DNA from: an uncultured Alistipes sp.
Lineage (GTDB): Bacteria > Bacteroidota > Bacteroidia > Bacteroidales > Rikenellaceae
NCBI GenBank assembly: GCA_944321185.1
Contig: CALUKH010000002.1
Location: forward strand, 1 to 64,000
Direction of reading: 5' to 3'
Length of the DNA stretch: 64,000 nt
Part shown: positions 36,045 through 44,647 of the stretch, piece after piece
Position numbering within the stretch: the stretch's first letter is position 1
Layout: each line of letters begins with the position of its first letter
The notes under the pieces: model-generated
The model's input: the letters and a program-made list of their open reading frames with translations, nothing else
Told to the model about the DNA's origin: nothing
The model's database searches: none
Position numbers and translations under genes: made by a program

Positions 36045-36620
36045 ATGGATATTGCAAAAGCCAAACGGCGCGAAAACATCGCCGAATATATTCTCTACCT
36101 CTGGCAGCTGGAGGATCTGCTGCGGGCCCTGCAGTTCAGTCCCGAGGCCATCTACTCGACGCTGATCGCCCCGAGAAAGGATATCGCCGAGGAGCAGAAA
36201 CACATCTTCCTGATGTGGTATCTCGATCTGGCAACCCTGCTCCAGCAGGAGGGCAAGGAGGAGAAGGGACATCTCGAACATACGCTGCACCTGATTCAGG
36301 ATCTTCACGACCTGCATCTGCAACTGTTGAAACTCCCCGTCGGCGAACACTACCGCACGACCTATGCCCGTCTCGAACCCGAACTGCCGCGACTGCGCGC
36401 CGTGATCGGCAACCCCGGCATGAGCGATACCGAACTCTGCTTCCGGGCCCTCTACGCGGCCATGCTCTACCGAATCAAGGGCGAAGGTAACAAATCGGCC
36501 GTGACCGATACGCTGGAGTTCATCTCGCCGGTGATTGCCGAACTGGCCGACATCTACGGGAAGGTCGAACGCGGCGAAATCGACCTCTACAAAAACGCCC
36601 CGGAGGCCCCCCGGAAATAG
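36045..36620 (+). CDS. DUF4924 family protein
   Basis: A 191-residue, probably all-helical cytoplasmic protein matching DUF4924 of Bacteroidetes (MDIAKAKRRENIAEYILYLWQLEDLLRA...EEQKHIFLMWYLDLATLLQQEGK). Function unknown. It has no promoter match in the 99 bp behind the phosphate transporter gene and may be cotranscribed with it. Two short G-rich direct copies (AAACAAAGGGGGGG) follow the stop. Confidence 0.8.
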   Translation: MDIAKAKRRENIAEYILYLWQLEDLLRALQFSPEAIYSTLIAPRKDIAEEQKHIFLMWYLDLATLLQQEGKEEKGHLEHTLHLIQDLHDLHLQLLKLPVGEHYRTTYARLEPELPRLRAVIGNPGMSDTELCFRALYAAMLYRIKGEGNKSAVTDTLEFISPVIAELADIYGKVERGEIDLYKNAPEAPRK

Positions 36621-36692
36621 TTCCCGAAACAAAGGGGGGGCCGCCAAAACCCGCAAGCAGCACCCAAAACAAAGGGGGGGGGTATACAGACA

Positions 36693-36726
36693 AAAACGGA
36701 TCAGCCCTGCCGGGTCGATCCGTTTT
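36693..36726. terminator. Bidirectional terminator
   Basis: AAAACGGATC (36693-36702) and GATCCGTTTT (36717-36726), perfect 10 bp, between convergent DUF4924 and the acetyltransferase pair. Confidence 0.85.
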
Positions 36727-36753
36727 GCTGTCTGGAAGAGGTCGGTGCCGGAA

Positions 36754-37257
36754 CTATTCGAGATCCAGCCCCATGATGTAATCGTTCATGTAGAAGCCGC
36801 CGCCGATCGGGAAGTCCCCCTCACGCAGACGCCGCATCCCCATGTGTTCGTAGAAATGCAGCGCCCGATTGTGGCGGTTGACATTCAGCTCCATGCGGCA
36901 CGGCGTCGGGCAGAGGCGCCGCACGTGTGCCACGGCCTCACGGAAAAGACGAGCCCCGATACCATGGCCCTGTGCCTGAGGCAGCACGTAGATCTTCTGC
37001 AGGTGGAAAAGAGCCTCTCCCTGACGCTCGACGGAGACGTACCCGCACGGCACCCCGTCGAGAAAGGCCAGATAGAAGCAATGCCCGTCGCGGAACTGTG
37101 CACGAAGATTCACCTCGGAGTACATCCACTCCATCATGTAGTCGAGCTGCGACGGGGTGAGGATCTCCCGGTAGGTGGCCGGGAAGGCCACCTCGGCAAC
37201 CTGCCGGATCAACGGAATATCGGCCTCCGAAGCCCGACGCAAATAGACGTGCTGCAA
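36754..37257 (-). CDS. GNAT-family N-acetyltransferase
   Basis: A 167-residue acetyl-CoA-dependent acyltransferase. The acetyl-CoA loop is IYVLPQAQGHGIGARLFREAV; the C-terminal ELNVNRHNRALHFYEHMGM is the usual closing strand. Substrate unknown. It lies 3 bp after a second GNAT gene, so the two form an operon; they are of different subfamilies and not a recent duplication. Confidence 0.88.
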   Translation of the reverse strand: MQHVYLRRASEADIPLIRQVAEVAFPATYREILTPSQLDYMMEWMYSEVNLRAQFRDGHCFYLAFLDGVPCGYVSVERQGEALFHLQKIYVLPQAQGHGIGARLFREAVAHVRRLCPTPCRMELNVNRHNRALHFYEHMGMRRLREGDFPIGGGFYMNDYIMGLDLE

Positions 37258-37260
37258 GGC

Positions 37261-37797
37261 CTACCACGCGTCTCGCGTCAGGCTCAGAATCTCACCCGTT
37301 TGCGACGAACCGTCGGCGAGCCCCTGCAATCCGGATTCGGTCCGAAGGTAACGAAAACCGCACTTCTCCATCACGCGTCGTGAAGCTCCGTTCCCGACAA
37401 AACAACAACCCCAAAGCGCCGTCAGTTCCAGCTCCTCGAACGCACGGCGGACCAATGCCCCCAAGGCCTCCGACATCAGTCCACGACCACGCCACGACGT
37501 ACCGATCCAATAACCGACCTCGGCTTCGGTCGCTCCGATCCGGAAATGGCTCGACGACGGGAAGAGCAGTCCAACGCATCCGACGGGCCGCCCGCTCTCC
37601 CGCAGCACCACGGCATAAGTTTCAGGGGAGGCAAAGACCGTACGGATCACCTCGGCACTCTCTTCGACACTGCGGTGAGGTTGCCATCCCGCCGCAGGCC
37701 CCACCTGCGGATCTCGCGCTACGGCGTACAGATCGGGCGCATCCTCCGCCCGCCACGGACGAAGTTCCAACCGTCGTGTTGTCAAGGTTTCGATCAT
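37261..37797 (-). CDS. RimJ/RimL-type GNAT acetyltransferase
   Basis: A 178-residue GNAT of the ribosomal-protein-alanine type: TTRRLELRPWRAEDAPDLYAVA at the start, AEVGYWIGTSWRGRGLMSEALGALVRRAFEEL for acetyl-CoA binding, and NGASRRVMEKCGFRYLR. Such proteins acetylate ribosomal proteins, antibiotics or small amines; the target is unknown. The ATG at 37797 is taken because the family starts at this motif; the open frame reaches 37824. Confidence 0.88.
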   Translation of the reverse strand: MIETLTTRRLELRPWRAEDAPDLYAVARDPQVGPAAGWQPHRSVEESAEVIRTVFASPETYAVVLRESGRPVGCVGLLFPSSSHFRIGATEAEVGYWIGTSWRGRGLMSEALGALVRRAFEELELTALWGCCFVGNGASRRVMEKCGFRYLRTESGLQGLADGSSQTGEILSLTRDAW

Positions 37798-37832
37798 GGT
37801 TGTTCGGATTTCAACAGGCCCCAACGAAAGAA

Positions 37833-37854
37833 GGCCGACTTGAAAAAGCCGGCC
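37833..37854 (-). terminator. Intrinsic terminator of rpmH
   Basis: On the minus strand a 9-bp stem GGCCGGCTT/AAGTCGGCC (one G-T pair) is followed by TTCTTT. Confidence 0.6.
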
Positions 37855-37874
37855 CTGAATCTTTCCCGCAAAAA

Positions 37875-38036
37875 CTAAGCGTACTTGAACGTCGACTCGT
37901 CCGATACGGTCAGTTTCTTACGACCCTTTGCGCGACGCGCAGCCAGCACCTTGCGGCCATTTGCCGTAGCCATACGAGCGCGGAAACCGTGCTTGTTGAT
38001 ACGCTTGCGACGCGAAGGCTGGTAAGTTCTCTTCAT
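37875..38036 (-). CDS. rpmH: 50S ribosomal protein L34
   Basis: A 53-residue basic ribosomal protein: [22 protein letters not shown], the universal L34 opening, with a Bacteroidetes C-terminal extension ([12 protein letters not shown]). The ATG at 38036 gives the canonical start; an in-frame ATG two codons upstream (38042) is also possible. The dnaA/rnpA neighbourhood seen in many bacteria is absent here. Own promoter, divergent from murA. Confidence 0.97.
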   Translation of the reverse strand: MKRTYQPSRRKRINKHGFRARMATANGRKVLAARRAKGRKKLTVSDESTFKYA

Positions 38037-38083
38037 TGCCATAGCTATCTGGTTTTTATTGTTTCTGACATTTTTACGGATTG

Positions 38084-38113
38084 CAAAAGTACAACAAAAA
38101 AACGATCCGCAAA
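38084..38113 (-). promoter_or_regulatory. Promoter of rpmH
   Basis: On the minus strand TTTG (38110-38113), 18-nt spacer, TACTTTTG (38084-38091). Confidence 0.75.
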
Positions 38114-38164
38114 AATTTTTCGGGAAAATATTTCCATTCTTCGGGGAAAAACCCGTTTTTCGCT

Positions 38165-38172
38165 TATCTTTG
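38165..38172 (+). promoter_or_regulatory. -7 element of murA
   Basis: TATCTTTG, giving a leader of about 85 nt. Confidence 0.6.
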
Positions 38173-38261
38173 TAGAAAGACAGCTCGCTCAGAAACCTGC
38201 GGTCCCGCGGTCGCAGCATCCCGGGCGAAGCCGTGCAGAAACCCGTTAACTCTCTTCCGTA

Positions 38262-39587
38262 ATGGCTATCTTCAAGGTCGAAGGAGGGCATCGCCTCCAC
38301 GGTTCGATAACCCCGCAGGGCGCCAAAAACGAAGCCCTCGAGATCCTCTGCGCCACGCTGCTCACCCCCGAGCGCGTCGTCGTGCGAAACATCCCGCGCA
38401 TCCTCGACGTGATGCAGCTCATCGAACTCCTGCGCCGCATGGGCGTCATCGTCGAACAGCTCGCCGACGACACCTACGCCTTCCAGGCCCGTGACATCGA
38501 TTTCGAATACCTCCAGTCGGACGACTACCGTCAGCGCTGCACCCGTCTGCGCGGATCGGTCATGCTCATCGGCCCGATGCTCGCGCGTTTCGGCGTCGGC
38601 TACATCCCCAAACCCGGCGGCGACAAGATCGGCCGGCGCCGGCTGGACACCCACTTCATCGGATTCCAGAAACTCGGAGCCCGTTTCAACTTCGACGTGG
38701 CCGACGAATTCTTTATGGTCGAAGGCCGCGATCTGAAGGGAACCTACATGCTCCTCGACGAAGCCTCGGTCACCGGTACGGCCAACATCATCATGGCCGC
38801 CGTCATGGCCCGCGGCATCACCACCATCTACAACGCCGCCTGCGAACCCTACGTGCAGCAGCTCTGCCGCATGCTCAACCGCATGGGAGCCCGCATCTCC
38901 GGCATCGCCTCGAATCTGCTGACCATCGAGGGCGTCGACGCCCTCGGCGGCACGGAACACATGCTGCTGCCCGACATGATCGAGGTGGGCAGCTTCATCG
39001 GAATGGCCGCCATGAACCGCTCGGAGCTGACCATCCGAAACGTCTCCTACGAAAACCTCGGCATCATCCCCGCCCAGTTCGCCCGCATGGGCATCCACTT
39101 CGAACAGCGCGGCGACGACATCTACATCCCCCAGCAGGATCATTACAGCATCGAGACCTTCCTCGACGGCTCGATCATGACCATCGCCGATGCCCCGTGG
39201 CCCGGTCTGACCCCCGACCTGCTATCGATCTTTCTGGTAGTCGCCACCCAGGCCAAGGGCGCCGTGCTGATCCATCAGAAGATGTTCGAAAGCCGTCTGT
39301 TCTTCGTCGACAAACTGATCGACATGGGTGCCCAGATCATCCTCTGCGACCCACACCGCGCCACGGTCATCGGACACGACCACCGCATCTGTCTGCGCGC
39401 CACGCGCATGACCTCGCCCGACATCCGTGCCGGCGTGGCGCTGCTCATCGCCGCCATGTCGGCCGACGGCGTCTCGACAATCCAGAACATCGAACAGATC
39501 GACCGCGGTTACAAGGACATCGACGGACGTCTGAACGCCCTCGGCGCCCACATCACCCGCATCGACGAGTGCGAACTGAGAAGATAG
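38262..39587 (+). CDS. murA: UDP-N-acetylglucosamine 1-carboxyvinyltransferase with Asp in place of the fosfomycin-target Cys
   Basis: MurA adds enolpyruvate to UDP-GlcNAc, the first committed step of peptidoglycan synthesis. The 441-residue protein has the EPSP-synthase-like fold with [13 protein letters not shown] (Lys22 equivalent) and [12 protein letters not shown]. In the active-site loop, where sensitive enzymes read GGCxIG with Cys115, this one reads [14 protein letters not shown] with Asp121. Cys to Asp is the naturally fosfomycin-insensitive form known from Mycobacterium and Chlamydia. Next gene tdk is 126 bp away. Confidence 0.95.
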   Translation: MAIFKVEGGHRLHGSITPQGAKNEALEILCATLLTPERVVVRNIPRILDVMQLIELLRRMGVIVEQLADDTYAFQARDIDFEYLQSDDYRQRCTRLRGSVMLIGPMLARFGVGYIPKPGGDKIGRRRLDTHFIGFQKLGARFNFDVADEFFMVEGRDLKGTYMLLDEASVTGTANIIMAAVMARGITTIYNAACEPYVQQLCRMLNRMGARISGIASNLLTIEGVDALGGTEHMLLPDMIEVGSFIGMAAMNRSELTIRNVSYENLGIIPAQFARMGIHFEQRGDDIYIPQQDHYSIETFLDGSIMTIADAPWPGLTPDLLSIFLVVATQAKGAVLIHQKMFESRLFFVDKLIDMGAQIILCDPHRATVIGHDHRICLRATRMTSPDIRAGVALLIAAMSADGVSTIQNIEQIDRGYKDIDGRLNALGAHITRIDECELRR

Positions 39588-39713
39588 CCGGCCACCCGGT
39601 CCGACCCGGGGAATGCCTCTGATTTCATCCGTCCACCGGCCGTTCCGCTTCCGAAGGCAACCCTGCGGAGCAGAAGACGGTGTGCAAAAAACGTTTCAAA
39701 CCCTCAACAAACC

Positions 39714-40334
39714 ATGTTTCTCGAAAATGCCAGCCGCAAGGGCTGGATCGAAGTCGTCTGCGGATCGATGTTCTCGGGCAAGACCGAAGAGCTCATCCGA
39801 CGTCTCAAACGGGCCCAGTTCGCCCACCAGCGTGTCGAAATCTTCAAACCCCGGATCGACGTCCGATACTCGGAGGAGGAGGTCGTCTCGCACGACGCCA
39901 ACGCCATCCGTTCGACCCCCGTCGAATCGCCCCAGAATATCCTGCTGATGACCTCCGACGTCGATGTTGTGGGGATTGACGAGGCCCAGTTCTTCGACGA
40001 AAGCATCGTCGAGGTCTGCCGGCAGCTGGCCGACAGCGGCGTGCGCGTGATCGTCGCCGGACTCGACATGGATTACACCGGGAAGCCCTTCGGTCCAATG
40101 CCCGCCCTGATGGCCACGGCCGAATACGTCACCAAGGTGCACGCCATCTGCGTCCGCTGCGGAAACCTCGCCCACCACTCCCACCGTCTCACCAGCGACG
40201 ACAAACAGGTGATGCTCGGCGCGCAGGACAGCTACGAACCGATCTGCCGCCACTGTTTCCGAGAACTGCGGCTCGCCGAAGAGCGCAGGGCCGAGGAGCA
40301 AAAAAAGCAAACCGCTTCAGAGACGGAGGCTTGA
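39714..40334 (+). CDS. tdk: Thymidine kinase (type II)
   Basis: Cytoplasmic salvage enzyme phosphorylating thymidine. The 206-residue protein has P-loop [15 protein letters not shown], the [10 protein letters not shown] motif, the lasso region and four zinc-binding Cys (CVRCG, CRHC). The last ~20 residues are charged and variable. It stands between murA and a bidirectional terminator. Confidence 0.96.
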   Translation: MFLENASRKGWIEVVCGSMFSGKTEELIRRLKRAQFAHQRVEIFKPRIDVRYSEEEVVSHDANAIRSTPVESPQNILLMTSDVDVVGIDEAQFFDESIVEVCRQLADSGVRVIVAGLDMDYTGKPFGPMPALMATAEYVTKVHAICVRCGNLAHHSHRLTSDDKQVMLGAQDSYEPICRHCFRELRLAEERRAEEQKKQTASETEA

Positions 40335-40372
40335 CCGGCCGCAGAAGCCGAACCGCTACATTACATATATAT

Positions 40373-40406
40373 AAAAATCCCGGCACCTCATGGTGTCGGG
40401 ATTTTT
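40373..40406. terminator. Bidirectional terminator
   Basis: AAAAATCCCGGCACC and GGTGTCGGGATTTTT form a 15-bp stem with one G-T pair and a TCAT loop; shared by tdk and the convergent sulfatase gene. Confidence 0.93.
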
Positions 40407-40423
40407 CGGTTTGCAGAGAGGGG

Positions 40424-41980
40424 TCACTTTACCGTCGGCGCAACGGCTCCACGGACCTCCGCAAGACGGGCCGAAAGTTCGGCCACCACGTCGGGATGCT
40501 CCGCCGCCACGTCATGACGTTCGCGCGGATCCGTCTTCAGGTCGTACAGCTGCGGCTCGGGCGAATTGCCCAGTTCGGTTCGGGTCCAGAACTCCAGCGC
40601 CGGTCCGTCGCTCGGCTCCAGATACTTCCACGGGCCCGAAATGAGGGCCAGCGTATTGTTCAGGTTCTGCTGCACGACATACTCGCGGTCGGTCTGCGCC
40701 TCGCCCAGCAGTTCGGGCAGGCGGTCGCGGCTGTCGGGTGCCGCCGTTGCGGGAAGCTCCGTACCGGTCAGCGAAGCCAGCGACCGGTAGACGTCGATCT
40801 GCGAGAAGAGCGCCGGCTGTTCGCCCGGCTTCACGCGCTCAGGCCACCGCACGATGAACGGAACCCGCGTGCCGGCCTCGTAGAGGCTGTACTTCCCGCC
40901 CCGGTAGATCCCCATTGGCGTATGGCCGTTGAGCAGTTCGAGGGCCTGATCCTGATAACCGTCGTCGATCACCGCGCCGTTGTCCGACGTGAAGATGAAG
41001 AGCGTATTGTCGGCCAGCCCGAGGCTGTCCAGCGTACGCATCACCTCGCCGATCGTCCAGTCGAGCTGCAGAATCACGTCGCCGCGGCTGCCCAGCCCGC
41101 TCTTACCCGCAAAACGCGGATGCGGAACGCGCGGCACATGCACGTCCTGCGTCCCCATGTAGAGGAAGAAGGGCCGGTCGCGATGCTGTGCGATGAAACG
41201 CGTGGCCTTCGCGGTGATCGTATCGGCGATATTTTCGTCGACCCACAGCGCCGAGCGGCCGCCCGTCATCCAGCCGATGCGCGGAATGCCGTTGATGATC
41301 GTATTGTTATGCCCCTGGCTCGGGCGGAGCGTCACCAGTTCGGGATTCTCCTCGCCCGTCGGCCAGTCGCCCACCTTGTGGTCGTAGCTCACCGTGATGG
41401 GATCCGACGGATCCAGCCCCACCACGTGTCCGTTCTCGACGAAAACGCACGGCACGCGGTCGACCGTCGCCGGAATCAGAAACTCGTAGTCGAAACCGAT
41501 GTCACGGGCTCCCGGGCGGATCTCCGTATTGAAGTCCGTACCGCCGACCGGGCCCAGTCCGAGGTGCCACTTGCCGACGGCTCCCGTCGCATAGCCCGCG
41601 TCGTGGAGCGCATCGGCCAGCGTATAGCAGGCCGTATCGATGATCAGTTCGGAATTGCCCGGGGCGATACCCGTATTCTGCTGCCGCCAGGGGTACATGC
41701 CCGTCAGCAGCCCGAAGCGCGACGGCGTACTCGTTGCCGAGGTGGCATAGGCATTCGTGAAGCGCTGGCCCTGCGAGGCCAGGCGGTCGATGTTCGGCGT
41801 CGAGATCTTCGTCGCGCCGTAGCAGCTCAGGTCGCCGATGCCCAGATCGTCGGCATAGATGAAGATCACGTTCGGGCGGTCGGGCGCCGTCTGTGCCGCG
41901 TCGCCGCAGCCCGCAAACAGCGTCACCGTGGGCAAGGCCGCCAGCAGGCAGCCGGTTTTGGAATTCAGGATCGATTGCAT
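40424..41980 (-). CDS. Serine-type sulfatase lipoprotein
   Basis: A 518-residue S1-family (arylsulfatase-like) enzyme. The signal peptide ends in LFAGC, so it is probably a lipoprotein with Cys25. Metal ligands Asp44/Asp45 (IYADDLGIGDLSCYGA) and the modification motif S-T-P-S-R with Ser84 are present. Ser here means the formylglycine is made by an anaerobic radical-SAM maturase (anSME), the rule in gut Bacteroidetes. Host mucin or glycosaminoglycan sulfate is the likely type of substrate; the exact one is unknown. The ATG at 41980 is chosen over an upstream TTG. Confidence 0.92.
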   Translation of the reverse strand: MQSILNSKTGCLLAALPTVTLFAGCGDAAQTAPDRPNVIFIYADDLGIGDLSCYGATKISTPNIDRLASQGQRFTNAYATSATSTPSRFGLLTGMYPWRQQNTGIAPGNSELIIDTACYTLADALHDAGYATGAVGKWHLGLGPVGGTDFNTEIRPGARDIGFDYEFLIPATVDRVPCVFVENGHVVGLDPSDPITVSYDHKVGDWPTGEENPELVTLRPSQGHNNTIINGIPRIGWMTGGRSALWVDENIADTITAKATRFIAQHRDRPFFLYMGTQDVHVPRVPHPRFAGKSGLGSRGDVILQLDWTIGEVMRTLDSLGLADNTLFIFTSDNGAVIDDGYQDQALELLNGHTPMGIYRGGKYSLYEAGTRVPFIVRWPERVKPGEQPALFSQIDVYRSLASLTGTELPATAAPDSRDRLPELLGEAQTDREYVVQQNLNNTLALISGPWKYLEPSDGPALEFWTRTELGNSPEPQLYDLKTDPRERHDVAAEHPDVVAELSARLAEVRGAVAPTVK

Positions 41981-42100
41981 ATGATTCGTTTTTAATGATT
42001 GCTCGTTCAATCGGACGGACCGAAACTCTCACACCAACCTTCCCTTCCTTGCACTTGCCGCACCGTCCGGAGTTTCTCCAATCGCAGGCGGCCACCCGGT

Positions 42101-42793
42101 TCAGCGAGCCGCGCGGAGGGCGTCGATAAAGACCGGCCACAGGGCCCACAGATTCTCGGTCTGCAGCCACAGCTCACGCGCCTGGGCCGCCGCCGAGGGC
42201 CGTTCGCTCTCGATGTCGTGCAGATAGGCCTCGTCGGCCGGATGCTCCGCTGCCGTGAACTCCTCGAACCACGGCGCAAAGTGCGTCCGGAAACGTTTCA
42301 ACTCCCCCTCGGGCAGCTTCCCGTCCCGGCGGTAGGCCGACCACAACAGCAGCAGTTCGCGCGCCGCCGACTTGTCCGAAATATCGTTGATCACCTCGTC
42401 GAAGAGTTCGTCCTCGCCCATGGCCAGGTAGTCGAACGCCAGCAGCTGGCTCCCCTCGAGATGATCCTCCGGGTCGAGATCCAGCAGCATCTCCAGCAGC
42501 GCCGCCGACATCTCGAAGTCATTGATCAGAAAATGGTCGATGGCCGAGGCCTGGATCAACTCGAGCGCCGCGCGCGAATTGCGGTGATTCCACTCCAGAA
42601 TCACCTCCTCATCCTCGGGAATCAGCTCCGCAAGGCGCTGAAAAGCCTGGAATCGGGCATTGCAGGCCCCCTCCACATCCCCGTTGCGCTGCATCTGCCG
42701 CGCATGGGCCAACACCTTCTCGAAATCATAGGGACCCTCGCCGATCACCTCGAAGGTCTGATCCGGCGTGGGTTCAAGCATTGCCTTTTGCAT
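42101..42793 (-). CDS. Unknown helical repeat protein coupled to CstA
   Basis: A 230-residue acidic protein without signal peptide. The whole length is predicted helical, with TPR/HEAT-like helical pairs (VLAHARQMQRNGDVEGACNARFQAFQRLAEL, MSAALLEMLLDLDPEDHLEGSQLLAFDYLA). I do not recognise a named family. Its start lies 20 bp inside the cstA gene, so it is translated after and probably coupled to it, which suggests a related but unknown role. Confidence 0.7.
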   Translation of the reverse strand: MQKAMLEPTPDQTFEVIGEGPYDFEKVLAHARQMQRNGDVEGACNARFQAFQRLAELIPEDEEVILEWNHRNSRAALELIQASAIDHFLINDFEMSAALLEMLLDLDPEDHLEGSQLLAFDYLAMGEDELFDEVINDISDKSAARELLLLWSAYRRDGKLPEGELKRFRTHFAPWFEEFTAAEHPADEAYLHDIESERPSAAAQARELWLQTENLWALWPVFIDALRAAR

Positions 42794-44204
42794 ATTCGCG
42801 TCGTAATTTGAAAATCATCAACAGAAGAACGCCCAACGTCACAACCCCGCCCAGCACATAGGCCGCCAGTCGGTTCTCCAGCCCGAAGAACTGCCCCGAC
42901 ACAAAGAGGAACGAAGCGCAGACGTAGGTCATGAAGAGCGCCGGAAGCAGCGCAACCCACATGTTGCGGCGGTGGCGCATCAGGTAGACCGCAATCGACC
43001 ACAGCACCAGGGTGGCCAGCGTCTGGTTCGTCCAGGCGAAGTAGCGCCACACCACGTCGAAATTGACCGTCGTGATCCAGTACCCCACCACGAAGAGCGG
43101 AATACAGATCCAGAGCCGTTTCAGGTAGCTGCGCTGCTCGATGTGCAGCATGTCGGCGATGATCAGGCGTGCCGAGCGGAAGGCCGTGTCGCCCGACGTG
43201 ATCGGGGCCGCCACCACACCCAGCAGGGCCAGAATACCGCCCACGACGCCCAGCAGTCCGTTCGAGACCGTATCGACGGCCCATGCCGCACTGCCGTTGT
43301 GTTCGCCCAGGGCGCTCGAAAGCTCGCCCGCCCCGCCGAAGAAGGCCATGGCGGCCGCCGCCCAGATCAGCGCAATGATCGACTCGGAGATCATCGCTCC
43401 GTAGAAGACCGACCGGCACTCGGTTTCGTTCTTCACGCAGCGGGCCATCAGCGGCGACTGCGTGGCGTGGAAGCCCGAAATGGCACCGCAGGCGATCGTG
43501 ATGCAGAGCGTCGGGAAGATCGGAAGGCTCTCGGGATCAAGCTGGAAGTTATGCAGCGTCGTGAGTTCGGGAATATGCCAGCCGCCGAAGATCAGCGCAC
43601 CGACCAGCCCCACGGCCATGACGATGAGCGCCACGCCGAAAAGCGGGTAGATCTTGCCGATGATCTTGTCGATCGGGAGCAGCGTCGCCACGAAATAGTA
43701 GGCCAGAATGATCCAGACCCATACGGGGATCGAGACCCCGGGAGCGATGCTGTTGAGCAGCTGGGCCGGGCTCAGCACGAAGACCGCCCCCACCAGCACC
43801 AGCAGCAGCACCGAGAACACCCGCATGAACTGCCGCATGCCGCCGCCCAGATAGCGTCCGACCACCTCCGGGATGCTCAGTCCGTCGTTGCGCACGAGCA
43901 TCACACCCGACAGGAAATCGTGCATCGCACCGAGAAAGATGCCTCCCAGCGTAATCCAGATAAAAGCCACCGGGCCGAAGCAGGCTCCGAGGATGGCTCC
44001 GAAGATCGGACCCGTCCCGGCGATGTTGAGCAGCTGGATCAGGAAGACCCTCCAGCGTGGCAGCGGCACGTAATCCACTCCGTCGTAAAGCCGTTCACAG
44101 GGGGTCTCGGCCTTCGGGTCGATTTTCACGAGGCGTTCCAGGTAACGCCCATAGGTAAAATAGGCTCCGACAAGGAGAGCCAGGCAGATCAGAAAGGTTA
44201 TCAT
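42774..44204 (-). CDS. Carbon starvation CstA-family peptide/pyruvate transporter
   Basis: A 476-residue inner-membrane protein with about 13 helices. Family marks: FTYGRYLERLVKIDP, DGVDYVPLPRWRVFLIQLLNIAGTGPIFGAILGA, and FLGAMHDFLSGVMLVRNDG. CstA proteins import peptides or pyruvate when carbon is scarce. At 476 residues it is of the short Bacteroidetes type (E. coli CstA ~700). It is the last chromosomal gene before the tRNA-Thr island. Confidence 0.92.
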   Translation of the reverse strand: MITFLICLALLVGAYFTYGRYLERLVKIDPKAETPCERLYDGVDYVPLPRWRVFLIQLLNIAGTGPIFGAILGACFGPVAFIWITLGGIFLGAMHDFLSGVMLVRNDGLSIPEVVGRYLGGGMRQFMRVFSVLLLVLVGAVFVLSPAQLLNSIAPGVSIPVWVWIILAYYFVATLLPIDKIIGKIYPLFGVALIVMAVGLVGALIFGGWHIPELTTLHNFQLDPESLPIFPTLCITIACGAISGFHATQSPLMARCVKNETECRSVFYGAMISESIIALIWAAAAMAFFGGAGELSSALGEHNGSAAWAVDTVSNGLLGVVGGILALLGVVAAPITSGDTAFRSARLIIADMLHIEQRSYLKRLWICIPLFVVGYWITTVNFDVVWRYFAWTNQTLATLVLWSIAVYLMRHRRNMWVALLPALFMTYVCASFLFVSGQFFGLENRLAAYVLGGVVTLGVLLLMIFKLRREYAKGNA

Positions 44205-44268
44205 GACGTATTGGCGGGTCAGTTTTCATGCGAAGATAACAAGATTTGAGAAATTTTTCGCAAAATTG

Positions 44269-44299
44269 TTGCAGGAAAAAAATTTTTTGCTGATATTTG
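44269..44299 (+). promoter_or_regulatory. Promoter of the left tRNA-Thr gene
   Basis: TTG 44269-44271, exactly 20 nt, GATATTTG 44292-44299 (one base off TAnnTTTG). A precursor leader of about 115 nt precedes the tRNA. The right-hand tRNA copy has no comparable promoter. Confidence 0.7.
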
Positions 44300-44417
44300 C
44301 AGTCCCAAAGAGAACCGAACGGCTGCAACAAGAGAACCGAACGTCGTAACACCAAGGCTCGACTGAGAGAAGGGGGGGGCGTTCAACAGGCTGTCGGAGA
44401 TCTCGGAGGAGACATCG

Positions 44418-44493
44418 AAGGCCGAATTAGCTCAGCGGTAGAGCACTTCACTCGTAATGAAGGGGTCCCGAGTTCAAATCTCGGATTCGGCTC
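44418..44493 (+). repeat. Left direct repeat (attachment-site copy, tRNA-Thr)
   Basis: 76 bp identical to 54617-54692. The identity stops one base outside on both sides (G/A before, T/G after). Confidence 0.93.
44421..44492 (+). tRNA. tRNA-Thr (anticodon CGU), left copy
   Basis: 72 nt, no encoded CCA. Acceptor GCCGAAT/ATTCGGC, D arm GCTC/GAGC, anticodon arm CTTCA-CTCGTAA-TGAAG with anticodon CGT, T arm CCGAG-TTCAAAT-CTCGG, discriminator T. Followed by its own terminator. Confidence 0.95.
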
Positions 44494-44503
44494 TCAAAAT
44501 CAG

Positions 44504-44533
44504 GAGGTTACGATTTAAGTAGCCTCTTTTTTT
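44504..44533 (+). terminator. Terminator after left tRNA-Thr
   Basis: GAGGTTAC/GTAGCCTC (8 bp, one G-T pair) then seven T. Confidence 0.8.
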
Positions 44534-44583
44534 GTGCCGTTTCGGGAGTGAAAAAGGGGCAAAAAAGGGCTTCCGCGCGCAAA

Positions 44584-44607
44584 TGTTACACATAATGTTA
44601 CACATTA
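44584..44607 (+). repeat. Left end repeat: tandem 12-mers
   Basis: TGTTACACATAA directly followed by TGTTACACATTA. The same 24 bp recur in the same orientation at 54546-54569, just inside the other end. They sit 90 bp from the left attachment copy and 47 bp from the right one, as expected of integrase arm-type sites. Confidence 0.9.
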
Positions 44608-44647
44608 AATTCAGACGCCCCGTGTTGTTTGCTTAACACGCAAACAC

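Noticed and set aside
36621-36682. Poly-G tracts after the DUF4924 gene as phase-variation sites
   Set aside because: They lie outside genes and promoters, between convergent units.
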